The notes below the pieces were generated by a model that was given only the letters and a program-made list of their open reading frames with translations, was not told the origin of the DNA and ran no database searches. A program made the position numbers and the translations under genes. From NCBI GenBank assembly GCA_937927515.1, contig CALBDO010000008.1, positions 62,001 to 126,000 of the forward strand: a stretch of DNA of 64,000 nucleotides, read 5' to 3'. Below, piece by piece: positions 19,316 to 28,687 of the stretch. This DNA comes from Candidatus Kapaibacterium sp. (GTDB lineage: Bacteria > Bacteroidota > Ignavibacteria > Kapaibacteriales > UBA2268). How positions within the stretch are numbered: the stretch's first letter is position 1; every line of letters starts with the position of its first letter.

Positions 19316-20212
19316 ATGTGGAGAGTATTTCTTGGTGGATTATTTCTAATTTTTTTTCAAAATGACTGGGGTTTTCTTTCAAGTAAAGACAATGTCCTTA
19401 AAGAGGATATATCCCCTTTTGTCAGCATTTCCCAATTGAAGTTGCCAAAGCACCTGGATTTCTGTGGAGAGGCGTTAGAATTAGATAATCCAATAATGCA
19501 AGAAAGAGCAGAAAGGGAATTCTTCATTAACTTACAATCCCCTGGGCAGATTATTCTTTATTTAAAACGTTCTGGAAGGTACTTCCCTATTTTTGATAGC
19601 ATTTTTAAAAAGTATAACATACCAGAGGATATAAAATATTTGGCAGTTGCAGAAAGTGGCTTGCAGAATGTAATGTCGCCAAAACAAGCATACGGAATTT
19701 GGCAATTCATACCGACTACTGCAAAAGAATACAACCTACAAGTGGATGAATACGTAGACGAAAGGTTGAATATCTACAAATCAACAGAAGCGGCGTGCAA
19801 ATACTTGCAAAGAGCATACGAGGTGTATGGTTCGTGGACACTTGCAGCCTGTGCATACAATATGGGATTTTCAAATCTATCCAATAACATCGATTTTCAA
19901 AATACAAGAAATTTTTACGAGCTTTTCCTCAATGAAGAAACTTCGCGTTACATATTCCGAATTGCAATTCTAAAAGAAATTTTAAAAAATCACCGCAAAT
20001 ATGGCTTTAATATACCAACAACCGAAATATACAAGCCATTTAAAACTAAGCAGGTTATTTGGAGCGAAGAAATACCAAACCTTGCTGTTTGGGCAAAAGC
20101 GCAAGGCACCTCTTATCTTTGGGTCAAGGTTTTGAACCCTTGGATATTGAAGCGCTCGCTACCAAAACCCAAAACTCCGTATGTAATTGATATTCCTGTG
20201 GATGAAAAATGA
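19316..20212 (+). CDS. Lytic transglycosylase (SLT domain), MltD-like
   Basis: This is a 298-residue exported peptidoglycan hydrolase that cleaves between MurNAc and GlcNAc to form the anhydro product. An N-terminal hydrophobic segment acts as a signal peptide or anchor. The SLT domain covers about 75-230. The catalytic Glu lies in LAVAESGLQN, followed by the QAYGIWQFIPTTAKEY and AACAYNMG motifs of family 1 enzymes. LysM repeats, usual in MltD, are missing. The gene lies 40 bases after obg and overlaps the next gene, an MlaF-like ATPase, by four bases. Confidence 0.92.
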   Translation: MWRVFLGGLFLIFFQNDWGFLSSKDNVLKEDISPFVSISQLKLPKHLDFCGEALELDNPIMQERAEREFFINLQSPGQIILYLKRSGRYFPIFDSIFKKYNIPEDIKYLAVAESGLQNVMSPKQAYGIWQFIPTTAKEYNLQVDEYVDERLNIYKSTEAACKYLQRAYEVYGSWTLAACAYNMGFSNLSNNIDFQNTRNFYELFLNEETSRYIFRIAILKEILKNHRKYGFNIPTTEIYKPFKTKQVIWSEEIPNLAVWAKAQGTSYLWVKVLNPWILKRSLPKPKTPYVIDIPVDEK

Positions 20213-20994
20213 TTGAGGTCAAGAACTTGCACAAATCTTTTGGGGAAAAGAAGGTTTTAAACGGAATTACTTTGGTAATCCCAGACGGTGTAACCTATTG
20301 CATTATAGGCCGTTCGGGGTGTGGTAAAAGCGTGTTAATTAAAAACATTGTTGGATTGCTCGAACCAGACCAAGGTGAGGTAATAATCGACGGGATGAAT
20401 ATACATAAGCTCGAAAATGAAGAGCTATTGAAAATCAGGGAAAGATTTGGTTTCGTTTTCCAGGGTTCTGCTCTCTTCGACTCGTACACAGTTTACGAAA
20501 ATGTCGTGATGGGTCTTTATGAGCGTGGAATTCGCGATGAGAAGATTCTATCTGCAGAAGCCCAAAAAGCTTTAACTGCTGTTGGCTTGCTCCCAAAACC
20601 AGAAGAAGTTACTAAAGAGGAATTTGACAAAGAGTGGAAAATATTGAAAGACAAGATGCCGGCGGACTTGTCTGGCGGGATGAAAAAACGGGTCGGTGTT
20701 GCTCGTGCTCTTGTTGGAAATCCATCGTACATTTTTTACGACGAACCGACAACTGGCTTGGACCCCGTCACATCCGAACAAGTAGACAATCTTATCGCCG
20801 AACTTGCAAAGGGATTATCCGTGACCTCTATTATTATTACACACGACTTATTTTCCGTCTTTAAAATTGCGGATTTCATTGCTATGATAGACGATGGTAA
20901 TTTGGTATTCAACGGAACAGTTGATGAATTTCGGATGAGCAACAATCCAATAGTTCAAGAATTTTTGGAAAGATATAAAACAAAGGTCTTATGA
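20209..20994 (+). CDS. MlaF-like ABC transporter ATPase
   Basis: This is a 261-residue ATPase with Walker A GRSGCGKS, Q loop FVFQGSALFDS, signature LSGGMKKRVGVARAL, Walker B YIFYDEPTTGLDP and switch histidine ITHD. The LSGGM signature and overall length match MlaF/Ttg2A, the ATPase of the MCE-type phospholipid transporter that works at the outer membrane. The usual permease (MlaE) and MCE-domain (MlaD) genes are not adjacent, so partners must be encoded elsewhere. The ATG overlaps the upstream lytic transglycosylase stop, and its own stop overlaps the next gene start, each by four bases. Confidence 0.9.
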   Translation: MIEVKNLHKSFGEKKVLNGITLVIPDGVTYCIIGRSGCGKSVLIKNIVGLLEPDQGEVIIDGMNIHKLENEELLKIRERFGFVFQGSALFDSYTVYENVVMGLYERGIRDEKILSAEAQKALTAVGLLPKPEEVTKEEFDKEWKILKDKMPADLSGGMKKRVGVARALVGNPSYIFYDEPTTGLDPVTSEQVDNLIAELAKGLSVTSIIITHDLFSVFKIADFIAMIDDGNLVFNGTVDEFRMSNNPIVQEFLERYKTKVL

Positions 20995-22142
20995 GCAAAT
21001 TTAATAGAAATTTTATCTTTTTGGCAATTTTATTGACCTTGGCTACCAGCATCGTTGTTTCACAAAACATTAAGCCTAAAACAACCAAGAAAGAAACACA
21101 AGTCATCAAAAGGAAAGACATTGTTAAGCCACTAATAGCATATCTAAAAAATGATAAGTGGTATTTTTTGGACCAAAAGGGGAATTTGCTATTCGAACCA
21201 TTGGAATTACTTGATGTTTTGGGCTACAGCGAGGGTTTTTTTCGAGTAAATATGCAATTCAATCAAAAACCCAAGTGGGCTATCATTGATTTGAAAGGCA
21301 ACATAACTGTCATAAATGGAATAAACTACCTTTTTAATTTTCACAATTCAAGGGCATTAGTTACAAAACTTAAAAAGAAACAAAACACAAGTGATACAGC
21401 CACTGAACCCGAACAAGTCTTTGGTTATATTAATTATGAAGGGAAATTGGTAATTCCTTTAATGTACGAAGATGCAACAGAATTCAGCGAGGGCCTTGCT
21501 TTTGTCAAAAATAAAAACATCCGAGGCTTTATCGATACGAATAATAGATTAGTAATCAAACTTGAAAATATGGCAGGCAATACCTTTAAAAATGGAATTG
21601 CAGATGTAAACGACAAAAATTTTCTGAATGGTTTCATCGACAAGAGTGGTAAAATTGTTATTCCATTGGAATATAACTTGTTGGAACATTTCTCCGAGGG
21701 GTTAGCATTTGCTGTAAAAGGGGATACCTTTGGATTTATAAATCTTCGAAATAAATTTGAATTTTATATTGACGCATATGTCTCGAAGCCATTTTCAGAC
21801 AGTGTGGCTTTCGTCGGAAAACTTATAAAACAAAAAATGAAATGGGCATTAATTAACAGAAAAGGAGAAAAGATTACAGATTATATTTTTGATGATGTGA
21901 AAGAATTCTCCGAAGGGGTTGCACCAGTTTTAAAAGATGGTCGTTGGTTTTTCATCGATAAGAATGGACACGAGATACTTTCAAACGATTACAATTATAT
22001 TGATAAGTTTGTAGATGGACTTGCATGGGTTTCCTTGCGAAATGGTAAACGTGGATACATAGACCACAATGGAAATTTTGTAGTCGAACTGCCCGAGGCA
22101 GTAAAGTATTTTGATTTTCGCTTAAATCGTAAAGTTTATTGA
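20991..22142 (+). CDS. Secreted WG-repeat protein
   Basis: This is a 383-residue protein with an N-terminal signal peptide (hydrophobic 9-23, cleavage probably near SQN). The rest consists of WG beta-repeats of about 35-60 residues each. Visible units are KWYFLDQKGNLLFEPL, KWAIIDLKGNI, VFGYINYEGKLVIPL, IRGFIDTNNRLV, LNGFIDKSGKIVIPL, FGFINLRNKF, KWALINRKGEKI, RWFFIDKNGHEI and KRGYIDHNGNFV. Such repeats probably form a beta-propeller or solenoid that binds ligands, and no enzymatic residue is evident. It is translationally coupled to the MlaF-like ATPase (four-base overlap), so a periplasmic role near the envelope is reasonable but not shown. Confidence 0.9.
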   Translation: MSKFNRNFIFLAILLTLATSIVVSQNIKPKTTKKETQVIKRKDIVKPLIAYLKNDKWYFLDQKGNLLFEPLELLDVLGYSEGFFRVNMQFNQKPKWAIIDLKGNITVINGINYLFNFHNSRALVTKLKKKQNTSDTATEPEQVFGYINYEGKLVIPLMYEDATEFSEGLAFVKNKNIRGFIDTNNRLVIKLENMAGNTFKNGIADVNDKNFLNGFIDKSGKIVIPLEYNLLEHFSEGLAFAVKGDTFGFINLRNKFEFYIDAYVSKPFSDSVAFVGKLIKQKMKWALINRKGEKITDYIFDDVKEFSEGVAPVLKDGRWFFIDKNGHEILSNDYNYIDKFVDGLAWVSLRNGKRGYIDHNGNFVVELPEAVKYFDFRLNRKVY

Positions 22143-22152
22143 AAGAAAGCAA

Positions 22153-23982
22153 TTGAAACGTGATTTAAAAGAACAAATCATCGAAGAGATTGATATCGTC
22201 GACTACATAAGCGAGGTTGTATCGCTTCGTCGTCGTGGTGCAAATTACGTCGGGCTTTGTCCATTTCACCAAGAAAAAACTCCCTCATTTACCGTATCTT
22301 CGGAAAAAAAGATTTTCAAATGTTTCGGTTGCGGTAAATCTGGCAATGTAATCACTTTTGCTGTTGAATATTACGGACTCTCCTTTGCAGAAGCAATCAA
22401 AGAATTGGCAAAACGGGCTGGTTTAAGATATGAACAAATTACCGATAAAACACGGGAGGAACTTTCCAAACGAGACAAAATTTATCAAGCACTTGAATAT
22501 GCTAAAAAATATTATCAAAAAGTACTCTACACTCAAAGTGGTTTGCCAGCTTTGCAATATCTTGCCAGCCGAGGATACAATCGCTCGACTATTTCCGAAT
22601 TTGAAATTGGTTATGCTCCGCCTGCTTGGGACAACTTGCTTCGAGAATTGACCTCCGCAGGTTTCCCAAAGGAAATCCTACTCGAAGCTGGACTAATCAA
22701 GCAAAAAGAAGGTCATACAGACGAATACTACGACGTATTTCGCGACAGAGTCATCTTTCCTATTTACAACACGATGGGAAAAGTCGTTGGTTTCGGCGGT
22801 AGGACCCTCAAAGATTCTGAAAATCAACCTAAGTATTTAAATACACAGCAAACCGATGTATTCGATAAAAGTAAACTACTATTTGGACTTTTCAAAGGAA
22901 GGAACGAGATACGCTCGAAGGAGTCGGTAATACTTGTCGAGGGCTACGCCGACGTAATTGCATTACACCAAGCTGGTTTTAAAAATGCTATTGCATCGTG
23001 TGGAACCTCATTAACGGAGGAGCAACTTCACCAAATTGCTCGTTTTTGTAAAACGATATATATAGCATACGATGGGGATGAAGCAGGACAGAAGGCAACC
23101 GAGCGAGCACTGCAGTTGGCTTTACCTTTGGGTTTCGAAGTTTTGATTATAAAGCTTATCGAAGGAGAAGACCCAGACAGCATTGTAAAGAAATACGGAG
23201 CAAAAGCATTTCACAACCTTCTTGACAATGCAATGAATTTCCTGGAATACTTATATCATTTGGCACAAGCAAGAGCGATACTCGGTCGACCAGCAAAAAA
23301 ATCCAAATTTATACAATACTGCCTGAATTTAATTTCTACAATACCCGACAGATTGCAGCATATGGAATATATCCAGACACTTGCCGAATTGCTGGCACTC
23401 CCCTACAGTCAACTGGAAACACTTTTCAAAGAAAAATCAAAATTGGAGTATGAGAAATTGTCTACTGAAAAGCGAACAATAACAATCGAAATACCAACGA
23501 CTACTTCATCGCAAGACTTATTTCCAGAGGAAGAACAACTAATATCGCTCTGCTTGGATTCTGTAAAATCGTTTGAATACTTACAATCACTACATAAATT
23601 CGACTCGAGCCAAATGCTTAGCGAAAAAGGGACTATGCTATTTCGCATATTAGAAACCCATAAGAGTCCGGACACATTAAACAGTATACTCAATGATTTG
23701 GAAATTAATCAGGAGACAAAAGATTTTTTCTTAAATTTAGTCTTTTCAAAGGAAAAACTTAGCGAAAATTGGGAGAAGTATGGTATTAGCATCCAAGAAA
23801 AGGATTATCAGAAATTGCTCGAGGACCTCTTAATCAAATTTCAAATTAGAAAGATTGACCTTTCTGTTGCAGAAATACGAAAGCAAATAGTCCACAACCC
23901 AGAAAACCAGGATATGCTTTTAAAAAAAATACAAGAACAATTAATTAAGAAGCAAAAATTGCTAAATAAGATTAAGAAATGA
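22153..23982 (+). CDS. dnaG: DNA primase
   Basis: This is a replicative primase that lays RNA primers with the DnaB helicase, 609 residues. The N-terminal zinc-binding CHC2 motif is complete (CPFHQEKTPSFTV, then CFGCG). The TOPRIM catalytic core is clear (VILVEGYADVIALHQAG and YIAYDGDEAGQKA). The C-terminal helicase-interaction region is diverged. The start is a TTG at 22153, ten bases after the WG-repeat stop. The resulting N-terminus, MKRDLKEQIIEEIDIVDYI, fits the family and no upstream ATG exists. The stop overlaps the next start by four bases. Confidence 0.96.
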   Translation: MKRDLKEQIIEEIDIVDYISEVVSLRRRGANYVGLCPFHQEKTPSFTVSSEKKIFKCFGCGKSGNVITFAVEYYGLSFAEAIKELAKRAGLRYEQITDKTREELSKRDKIYQALEYAKKYYQKVLYTQSGLPALQYLASRGYNRSTISEFEIGYAPPAWDNLLRELTSAGFPKEILLEAGLIKQKEGHTDEYYDVFRDRVIFPIYNTMGKVVGFGGRTLKDSENQPKYLNTQQTDVFDKSKLLFGLFKGRNEIRSKESVILVEGYADVIALHQAGFKNAIASCGTSLTEEQLHQIARFCKTIYIAYDGDEAGQKATERALQLALPLGFEVLIIKLIEGEDPDSIVKKYGAKAFHNLLDNAMNFLEYLYHLAQARAILGRPAKKSKFIQYCLNLISTIPDRLQHMEYIQTLAELLALPYSQLETLFKEKSKLEYEKLSTEKRTITIEIPTTTSSQDLFPEEEQLISLCLDSVKSFEYLQSLHKFDSSQMLSEKGTMLFRILETHKSPDTLNSILNDLEINQETKDFFLNLVFSKEKLSENWEKYGISIQEKDYQKLLEDLLIKFQIRKIDLSVAEIRKQIVHNPENQDMLLKKIQEQLIKKQKLLNKIKK

Positions 23983-24923
23983 AATTTAGAAGGATTAATG
24001 AAAATACAAAAGGCTTACTTTTTGCTTTTGTAGTGAGTATAACAATATGGTTCTACTCGGTATTGAACTCAGAATATAACATTTACTTAAAAATACCTTT
24101 AATGATTATTCCCCCCGAGAACTATTCTGTTTCTGGGAAAATCCCCGAAAAGGTGGATGTACTCGTCTCGACTGTTGGCTGGCAAATATTAAATCTCTTG
24201 TTTCTTCCTAAGAACATAAGTTGCAACATCTCGCTCGAGCAATTTGATAAATTCGAGGAGAATGTAATTCTCACCAAGAATGATTTTATAAAAAGTATAA
24301 ATCTCGGAGTCTCTGCCAAGATTCTGGATGTGATGCCCTCGACTTTAACGATAAACATTGGGAAAATGGTAGAAAAAGTAGTGCCAGTCGAACTTGACAT
24401 CGATATTAAGCCACGCCAATATTTTACTGTTGTTGATAAACCAATCGTTAAGCCCGAGCTGATTACAATAAAAGGAAAAAGCAATATAATCGAAAACATA
24501 GATAGGTGGAAAACAGTAAAAGTATTTCTCGAAGATGTACACAAGCCAATGCAATTAGAAGTTCCTTTACAAGATACCTTACATTCTCAGATTACATCCG
24601 TACCAACAAAGGTTATGGTGTATGTGGATGTGGACCTTGCATTGGACAAAATTATCTACGACATACCAATTAGAATCGAGGACGGAAGTCTACCACCGAA
24701 CCACATTTTAGAACCAAGATACATAAATGTGGCAATACGAGGAGGAATAAACAAGATGATAGAGCAAGACTTTCTCGTACTCGATGCCAAAGTTAAATAT
24801 TCACAGGTAATTACCGACACGATAGGAATAATTGTGCCCCAAGTTGAAGTGCCACCTGGGTTTACACTGCTTTCAATAGACCCACCATATTTATACCACA
24901 GAGTTGTAACAAAGATGAAATGA
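23979..24923 (+). CDS. YbbR-like domain membrane protein
   Basis: This is a 314-residue protein with one N-terminal transmembrane helix (about 12-30, GLLFAFVVSITIWFYSVLNS) and an extracytoplasmic part made of repeated YbbR-like beta units. In Firmicutes such a protein (CdaR) regulates the diadenylate cyclase CdaA. Here neither cdaA nor glmM is adjacent, so that role is only a possibility. It overlaps dnaG by four bases. Its stop lies one base from the stop of the convergent potassium transporter gene, with no terminator between them. Confidence 0.85.
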   Translation: MKFRRINENTKGLLFAFVVSITIWFYSVLNSEYNIYLKIPLMIIPPENYSVSGKIPEKVDVLVSTVGWQILNLLFLPKNISCNISLEQFDKFEENVILTKNDFIKSINLGVSAKILDVMPSTLTINIGKMVEKVVPVELDIDIKPRQYFTVVDKPIVKPELITIKGKSNIIENIDRWKTVKVFLEDVHKPMQLEVPLQDTLHSQITSVPTKVMVYVDVDLALDKIIYDIPIRIEDGSLPPNHILEPRYINVAIRGGINKMIEQDFLVLDAKVKYSQVITDTIGIIVPQVEVPPGFTLLSIDPPYLYHRVVTKMK

Positions 24924-24924
24924 A

Positions 24925-26700
24925 CTAACCAACATTAATGTTTACTTTTGGTAGGGAATAGTTATATTCTTTAGCTTGAGCGAATAAAGATGTGAAGAAA
25001 GTTAGAACACCAATTCTACCAATAAACATAATCCAAACAAGCACAAATTTGCTCGTATCGCAAATAAAGAATGTGGTATTACGGCTAAGTCCAACAGTAG
25101 AGAAAGCCGAAACTACTTCGAAAAGTAAATTCAATGGATTTTTATCCGTTTCAAGAAGAATCAAGAAAGAAGTGCCAAGAATTATAACAAAGATTGAAAG
25201 CAAGACAATTGCAATAGCTTTTTTTATTGTATCATAATCGATTTCGCGTGAATAAATCTCGAGGCGGTCTTGTCCACGCAAATACTTATACAAAAAAAGT
25301 AAAACAACAGTAAAAGTTGTTGTTTTAATACCTCCACCAGTTCCACCGGGAGAAGCACCAATCCACATTAAAAAAATCAGAATAATAGTGCTAAAAACAG
25401 AAAGTTGTTCTATTGCAACGGTGTTGAAGCCAGCAGTTCTTGCCGTTACCGATTGAAAATATGCATTGAATATTTGCTCTAAAAAGTTATGTCCCAAAAC
25501 ACTTGAATGATAATCCCCCAGATAAATTAAAATTGTACCCAGAGCAATCAAAGTCGCAGTCGACACCAAGACAAGTTTGGTCGTAGGAGTAAACCTTTGA
25601 GTTTTGTAAGTCCTTTTCTTTCGGAAGCTAAAAGCAAACATCTCTGTTAAAGATAAAAACCCCAAACCACCCAAGATAATAAGCAATGAAATAGTAAATT
25701 TAAAGTTGTAGTTGTTTTTTAAAAGTGGGGTCATCAAGTTTTCAGAGAATAAAGAGAAGCCAGCGTTGCAGAAAGCAGAAATAGAATGAAATATTACAAA
25801 AAAAGCATCGGATGAGATATTCGAAGTATGATGCTTTATCGACAAATATAATATTATTGCACCGATAGACTCGATTAAAAAAGTGTAAAAAATAATTCTT
25901 TTCAACAAGGAGCCGATTGCAGAAAATGTATCTGGACTGAGAAATTCCTTCAAAAGAAGTCGCATCTTGATAGTTAAACCACCACTTACAAAAATGAAGA
26001 AGAAAGTTGTCAACGTCATAATCCCCAATCCACCAATTTGAATAAGCAGAAGTATTATTATCTGCCCAGTTAGAGAAAAATCTTTTGCGGTATCGAGAAC
26101 AATTAATCCAGTTACACAGACAGCACTTGTCGAGGTAAATAATGCATCAATATACTTAATAGGCTGACCTGTGGCAGAGACTTTGGGTAAAGATAGCAAA
26201 CCAGAACCGATTAGAATGAGGAATGCAAAACTAACAGCAAGAATCACTCCAGGTGGAACTTTCAGTCTCGTCAATGCTGTACTGTGGCGAACTAATTTAA
26301 ATATCCCAGAGATAAAAATTGCTAGTTGAGTTATTATCAGATATAACAAAGCTATTTGGTCGAAGGAAAGCAAAGGGAAAACAGATTTAATAACAAGTTG
26401 AAATGGTCGTTCAAATATGATTTCTATTACCAAGAAAAGAGTTATTAACAGTTCAACCCAGCGTTGCTTGATGTGTTCCAAAAAATTTTGCAGAGTAAAC
26501 AATCGTAGTAATTCCTCTACCACAAAAGCATAGATTATAACTCTAATTATGAGGCTAATAAATTTCTCTTCCAGACGAGACAGGGGAAAACCTATTAAAA
26601 GAATAAAGGTCAGCGAGGAACCTAAACCAATAAGGAGAAGAAAAATATCGAGAAAAATTTTTAAATTGGTTTTTATTTTTCTGACTGTTGAGATTTTCAT
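24925..26700 (-). CDS. KtrB/TrkH-family potassium uptake channel subunit
   Basis: This is a 591-residue inner-membrane protein. Four repeated pore-loop (MPM) units carry filter glycines: SAVCVTGLIVLD, SAFCNAGFSLF, TARTAGFNTV and SAFSTVGLSRN. The conserved GASPGGTGGGIKTTTF segment of KtrB/TrkH is intact. An N-terminal extension of about 150 residues with extra hydrophobic helices makes it longer than B. subtilis KtrB (about 445). The regulatory KtrA/TrkA partner is not in the window. The gene is divergent from gmhA and converges with the YbbR gene one base away. Confidence 0.93.
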   Translation of the reverse strand: MKISTVRKIKTNLKIFLDIFLLLIGLGSSLTFILLIGFPLSRLEEKFISLIIRVIIYAFVVEELLRLFTLQNFLEHIKQRWVELLITLFLVIEIIFERPFQLVIKSVFPLLSFDQIALLYLIITQLAIFISGIFKLVRHSTALTRLKVPPGVILAVSFAFLILIGSGLLSLPKVSATGQPIKYIDALFTSTSAVCVTGLIVLDTAKDFSLTGQIIILLLIQIGGLGIMTLTTFFFIFVSGGLTIKMRLLLKEFLSPDTFSAIGSLLKRIIFYTFLIESIGAIILYLSIKHHTSNISSDAFFVIFHSISAFCNAGFSLFSENLMTPLLKNNYNFKFTISLLIILGGLGFLSLTEMFAFSFRKKRTYKTQRFTPTTKLVLVSTATLIALGTILIYLGDYHSSVLGHNFLEQIFNAYFQSVTARTAGFNTVAIEQLSVFSTIILIFLMWIGASPGGTGGGIKTTTFTVVLLFLYKYLRGQDRLEIYSREIDYDTIKKAIAIVLLSIFVIILGTSFLILLETDKNPLNLLFEVVSAFSTVGLSRNTTFFICDTSKFVLVWIMFIGRIGVLTFFTSLFAQAKEYNYSLPKVNINVG

Positions 26701-26775
26701 TCTGATAAAAAATACAAAAATAGAAAATTAAAAAGTTCAATTTAAAAATGGTATGTTTTTTAAAATAGTGAAAAT

Positions 26776-27381
26776 ATGATAAGGGAGAATTTTTACTTTG
26801 ATGTAAACAAAAGAATAGAACGAAGCATCGAGACAAAAAAGAAAGTAATAGAGCACCTATCCAATATAATTTTAGAAGTAGGAAAAATCCTTGCCGAGCG
26901 ATTGAAAACTGGTGGAAAAATACTGCTTTGTGGTAATGGTGGGAGTGCAGCAGACAGCCAACATATAGCAGCAGAGTTAGTTATTCGATTTCGTGGGAGC
27001 GTGAAGAGGAAAGCACTTCCTGCCATTGCACTTACCGTCGACCCATCGATTATGACAGCTGGTGGCAACGACATAGGATTTGAAAATGTCTTTGCGAGAG
27101 AAGTCGAAGCATACGGAAAAGAGGGCGATGTCTTGGTTGGTATTTCTACAAGCGGTAATTCACCCAACGTTTATAACGCAATTAAAGTAGCAAACTCGCT
27201 TGGCTTGATATCTATCGGCTTGCTTGGAGGAGATGGTGGCAAGATTGCACCACTTTGCAAACACAAAATTATTGTACCTGAAACCGAAACGGCTTTAATT
27301 CAAGAATGCCACATTATGATTGGTCACATATGGTGTGAAATTATCGAAGAGTATCTCTTCCCCGAGCAATTTCAAAAATGA
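26776..27381 (+). CDS. gmhA: Sedoheptulose-7-phosphate isomerase (phosphoheptose isomerase)
   Basis: This is a 201-residue SIS-domain enzyme that makes D-glycero-D-manno-heptose 7-phosphate, the first step toward LPS core heptose. The SIS phosphosugar site shows as LLCGNGGSAADSQHIAAEL and GISTSGNSPNV. The C-terminal ECHIMIGHIWCEIIE carries the active-site histidine region. The window also encodes a heptosyltransferase-like GT9 (62346-63368), which fits a heptose-containing LPS core. It starts an overlapping plus-strand series. The following MFS gene begins five bases after its stop. Confidence 0.93.
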   Translation: MIRENFYFDVNKRIERSIETKKKVIEHLSNIILEVGKILAERLKTGGKILLCGNGGSAADSQHIAAELVIRFRGSVKRKALPAIALTVDPSIMTAGGNDIGFENVFAREVEAYGKEGDVLVGISTSGNSPNVYNAIKVANSLGLISIGLLGGDGGKIAPLCKHKIIVPETETALIQECHIMIGHIWCEIIEEYLFPEQFQK

Positions 27382-27385
27382 GCTT

Positions 27386-28687
27386 ATGAAACATTCACAA
27401 CGAAAGATACGTCTGGCTTGGTATTTCTACGACTGGGCAAACTCTGCATTTGTAACGAGCGTAATAACTGTTTTCCTGGGTCCATATTTAACTTCAGTAG
27501 CACACAAATCAGCACAGTTATCAGGAGGCTTGTTTATATTTGGAGTATACATTTACCCGGAGTCTTTGTTTTCTTATGTTGTGTCGCTATCAGTCCTTTT
27601 GCAAGTACTTATTTTGCCATTTGTTAGCTCAATTGCAGACTTGAGGGATTTGAAAATAAAATTGCTTTATCTTTTCGCATATACTGGGTCTCTGTTTACA
27701 ATTTCATTGTACATCTTAGATGAAAAGACAATCACGTATGGGGTATTTGCTTTTATGATTGCAAACATTTTCTTCGGGGCAAGCATTGTTATGTATAATA
27801 GTTTGCTGGTCGAGATTGCTAACCCTAATGAAAGGGACAAAGTATCCTCCATCGGATGGGCATTTGGGTATGTAGGTGGCGGAATAGTTCTTGGACTCAA
27901 CCTTATTGTAATTTTCTTTTCAAGTGCATTTGGAATTTCCAACGAAGAAGCTATTCGTATATCATTTGCGGTTGCTGGCGTATGGTGGCTCCTATTTTCT
28001 TTCATTTCTCAAAATTTATTTAAACTTCCTCCTTCTCGAATTAATAATAGATTTGACAATAATCACAAAAATGCGATAAAACAATTAAAGGACACATTGA
28101 AAAACCTTTTCAAGAACAAAAATGCTTTGCTTTTCTTCATCGCTTTCCTTTTGTTCAACGATGGCGTACAAACCGTGATTATTATTTCCACTCAATTTGG
28201 TAAGAGAGAATTAAATTTAAGCATAGAATTTCTAGTCTTGGTAATTCTTGCAGTACAATTCCTCTCATTCTTTGGGACATTATTAGTCATGAAAATAAAT
28301 GAATACCTAAAATCCAAAGCAACCTTAATAACATGTTTGATTATTTGGAGCTTCATAGCAATTTATGGATATTTTTTCCTTAGAGACGAGATAGGCTTCG
28401 TCGTACTTGCGATATTAATTTCATTGGTTCTTGGTGGCACACAAGCAATTAGCAGGTCGATATTTACAAATTTTATTCCAAGGCAAAGAGAAGCCGAGTA
28501 CTTCAGCTTTTATGAAATCACTGAAAAGGGCTCGAGTTGGGTAGGACCCTTGACCTTTGGCTTGGTTCTTCAGTTGACAAAATCATATAGATTAGCTATT
28601 TTATCCTTAATTTTGTTTTTTTTAGGTGGTATATTTTTCCTTTTAAAGGTTAATTTTTCTGAAGTCGGCACAGGAGAACTTGAATGA
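27386..28687 (+). CDS. MFS transporter, UMF1/Atg22-like
   Basis: This is a 433-residue inner-membrane transporter with about 12 hydrophobic segments. The N-terminus (YFYDWANSAFVTSVITVFLGPYL) is the hallmark of the UMF1/Atg22-like branch of the major facilitator superfamily. The GTQAISRS motif late in the protein is also typical. The substrate is unknown, and amino-acid export is proposed for fungal Atg22. I chose the ATG at 27386 (MKHSQRK) because a longer in-frame reading would overlap gmhA and extend an otherwise normal N-terminus. The stop overlaps the next start by four bases. Confidence 0.88.
   Translation: MKHSQRKIRLAWYFYDWANSAFVTSVITVFLGPYLTSVAHKSAQLSGGLFIFGVYIYPESLFSYVVSLSVLLQVLILPFVSSIADLRDLKIKLLYLFAYTGSLFTISLYILDEKTITYGVFAFMIANIFFGASIVMYNSLLVEIANPNERDKVSSIGWAFGYVGGGIVLGLNLIVIFFSSAFGISNEEAIRISFAVAGVWWLLFSFISQNLFKLPPSRINNRFDNNHKNAIKQLKDTLKNLFKNKNALLFFIAFLLFNDGVQTVIIISTQFGKRELNLSIEFLVLVILAVQFLSFFGTLLVMKINEYLKSKATLITCLIIWSFIAIYGYFFLRDEIGFVVLAILISLVLGGTQAISRSIFTNFIPRQREAEYFSFYEITEKGSSWVGPLTFGLVLQLTKSYRLAILSLILFFLGGIFFLLKVNFSEVGTGELE

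Noticed and set aside
21100..22100. Repeated segments in the WG-repeat gene as a DNA repeat array or CRISPR
   Set aside because: The repetition is at protein level with diverged DNA and irregular spacing, typical of WG repeats.
24122..24544. 140-codon minus-strand frame opposite the YbbR-domain gene
   Set aside because: It is Ser/Thr/Phe-rich low-information sequence mirroring the real gene, with no recognisable domain.
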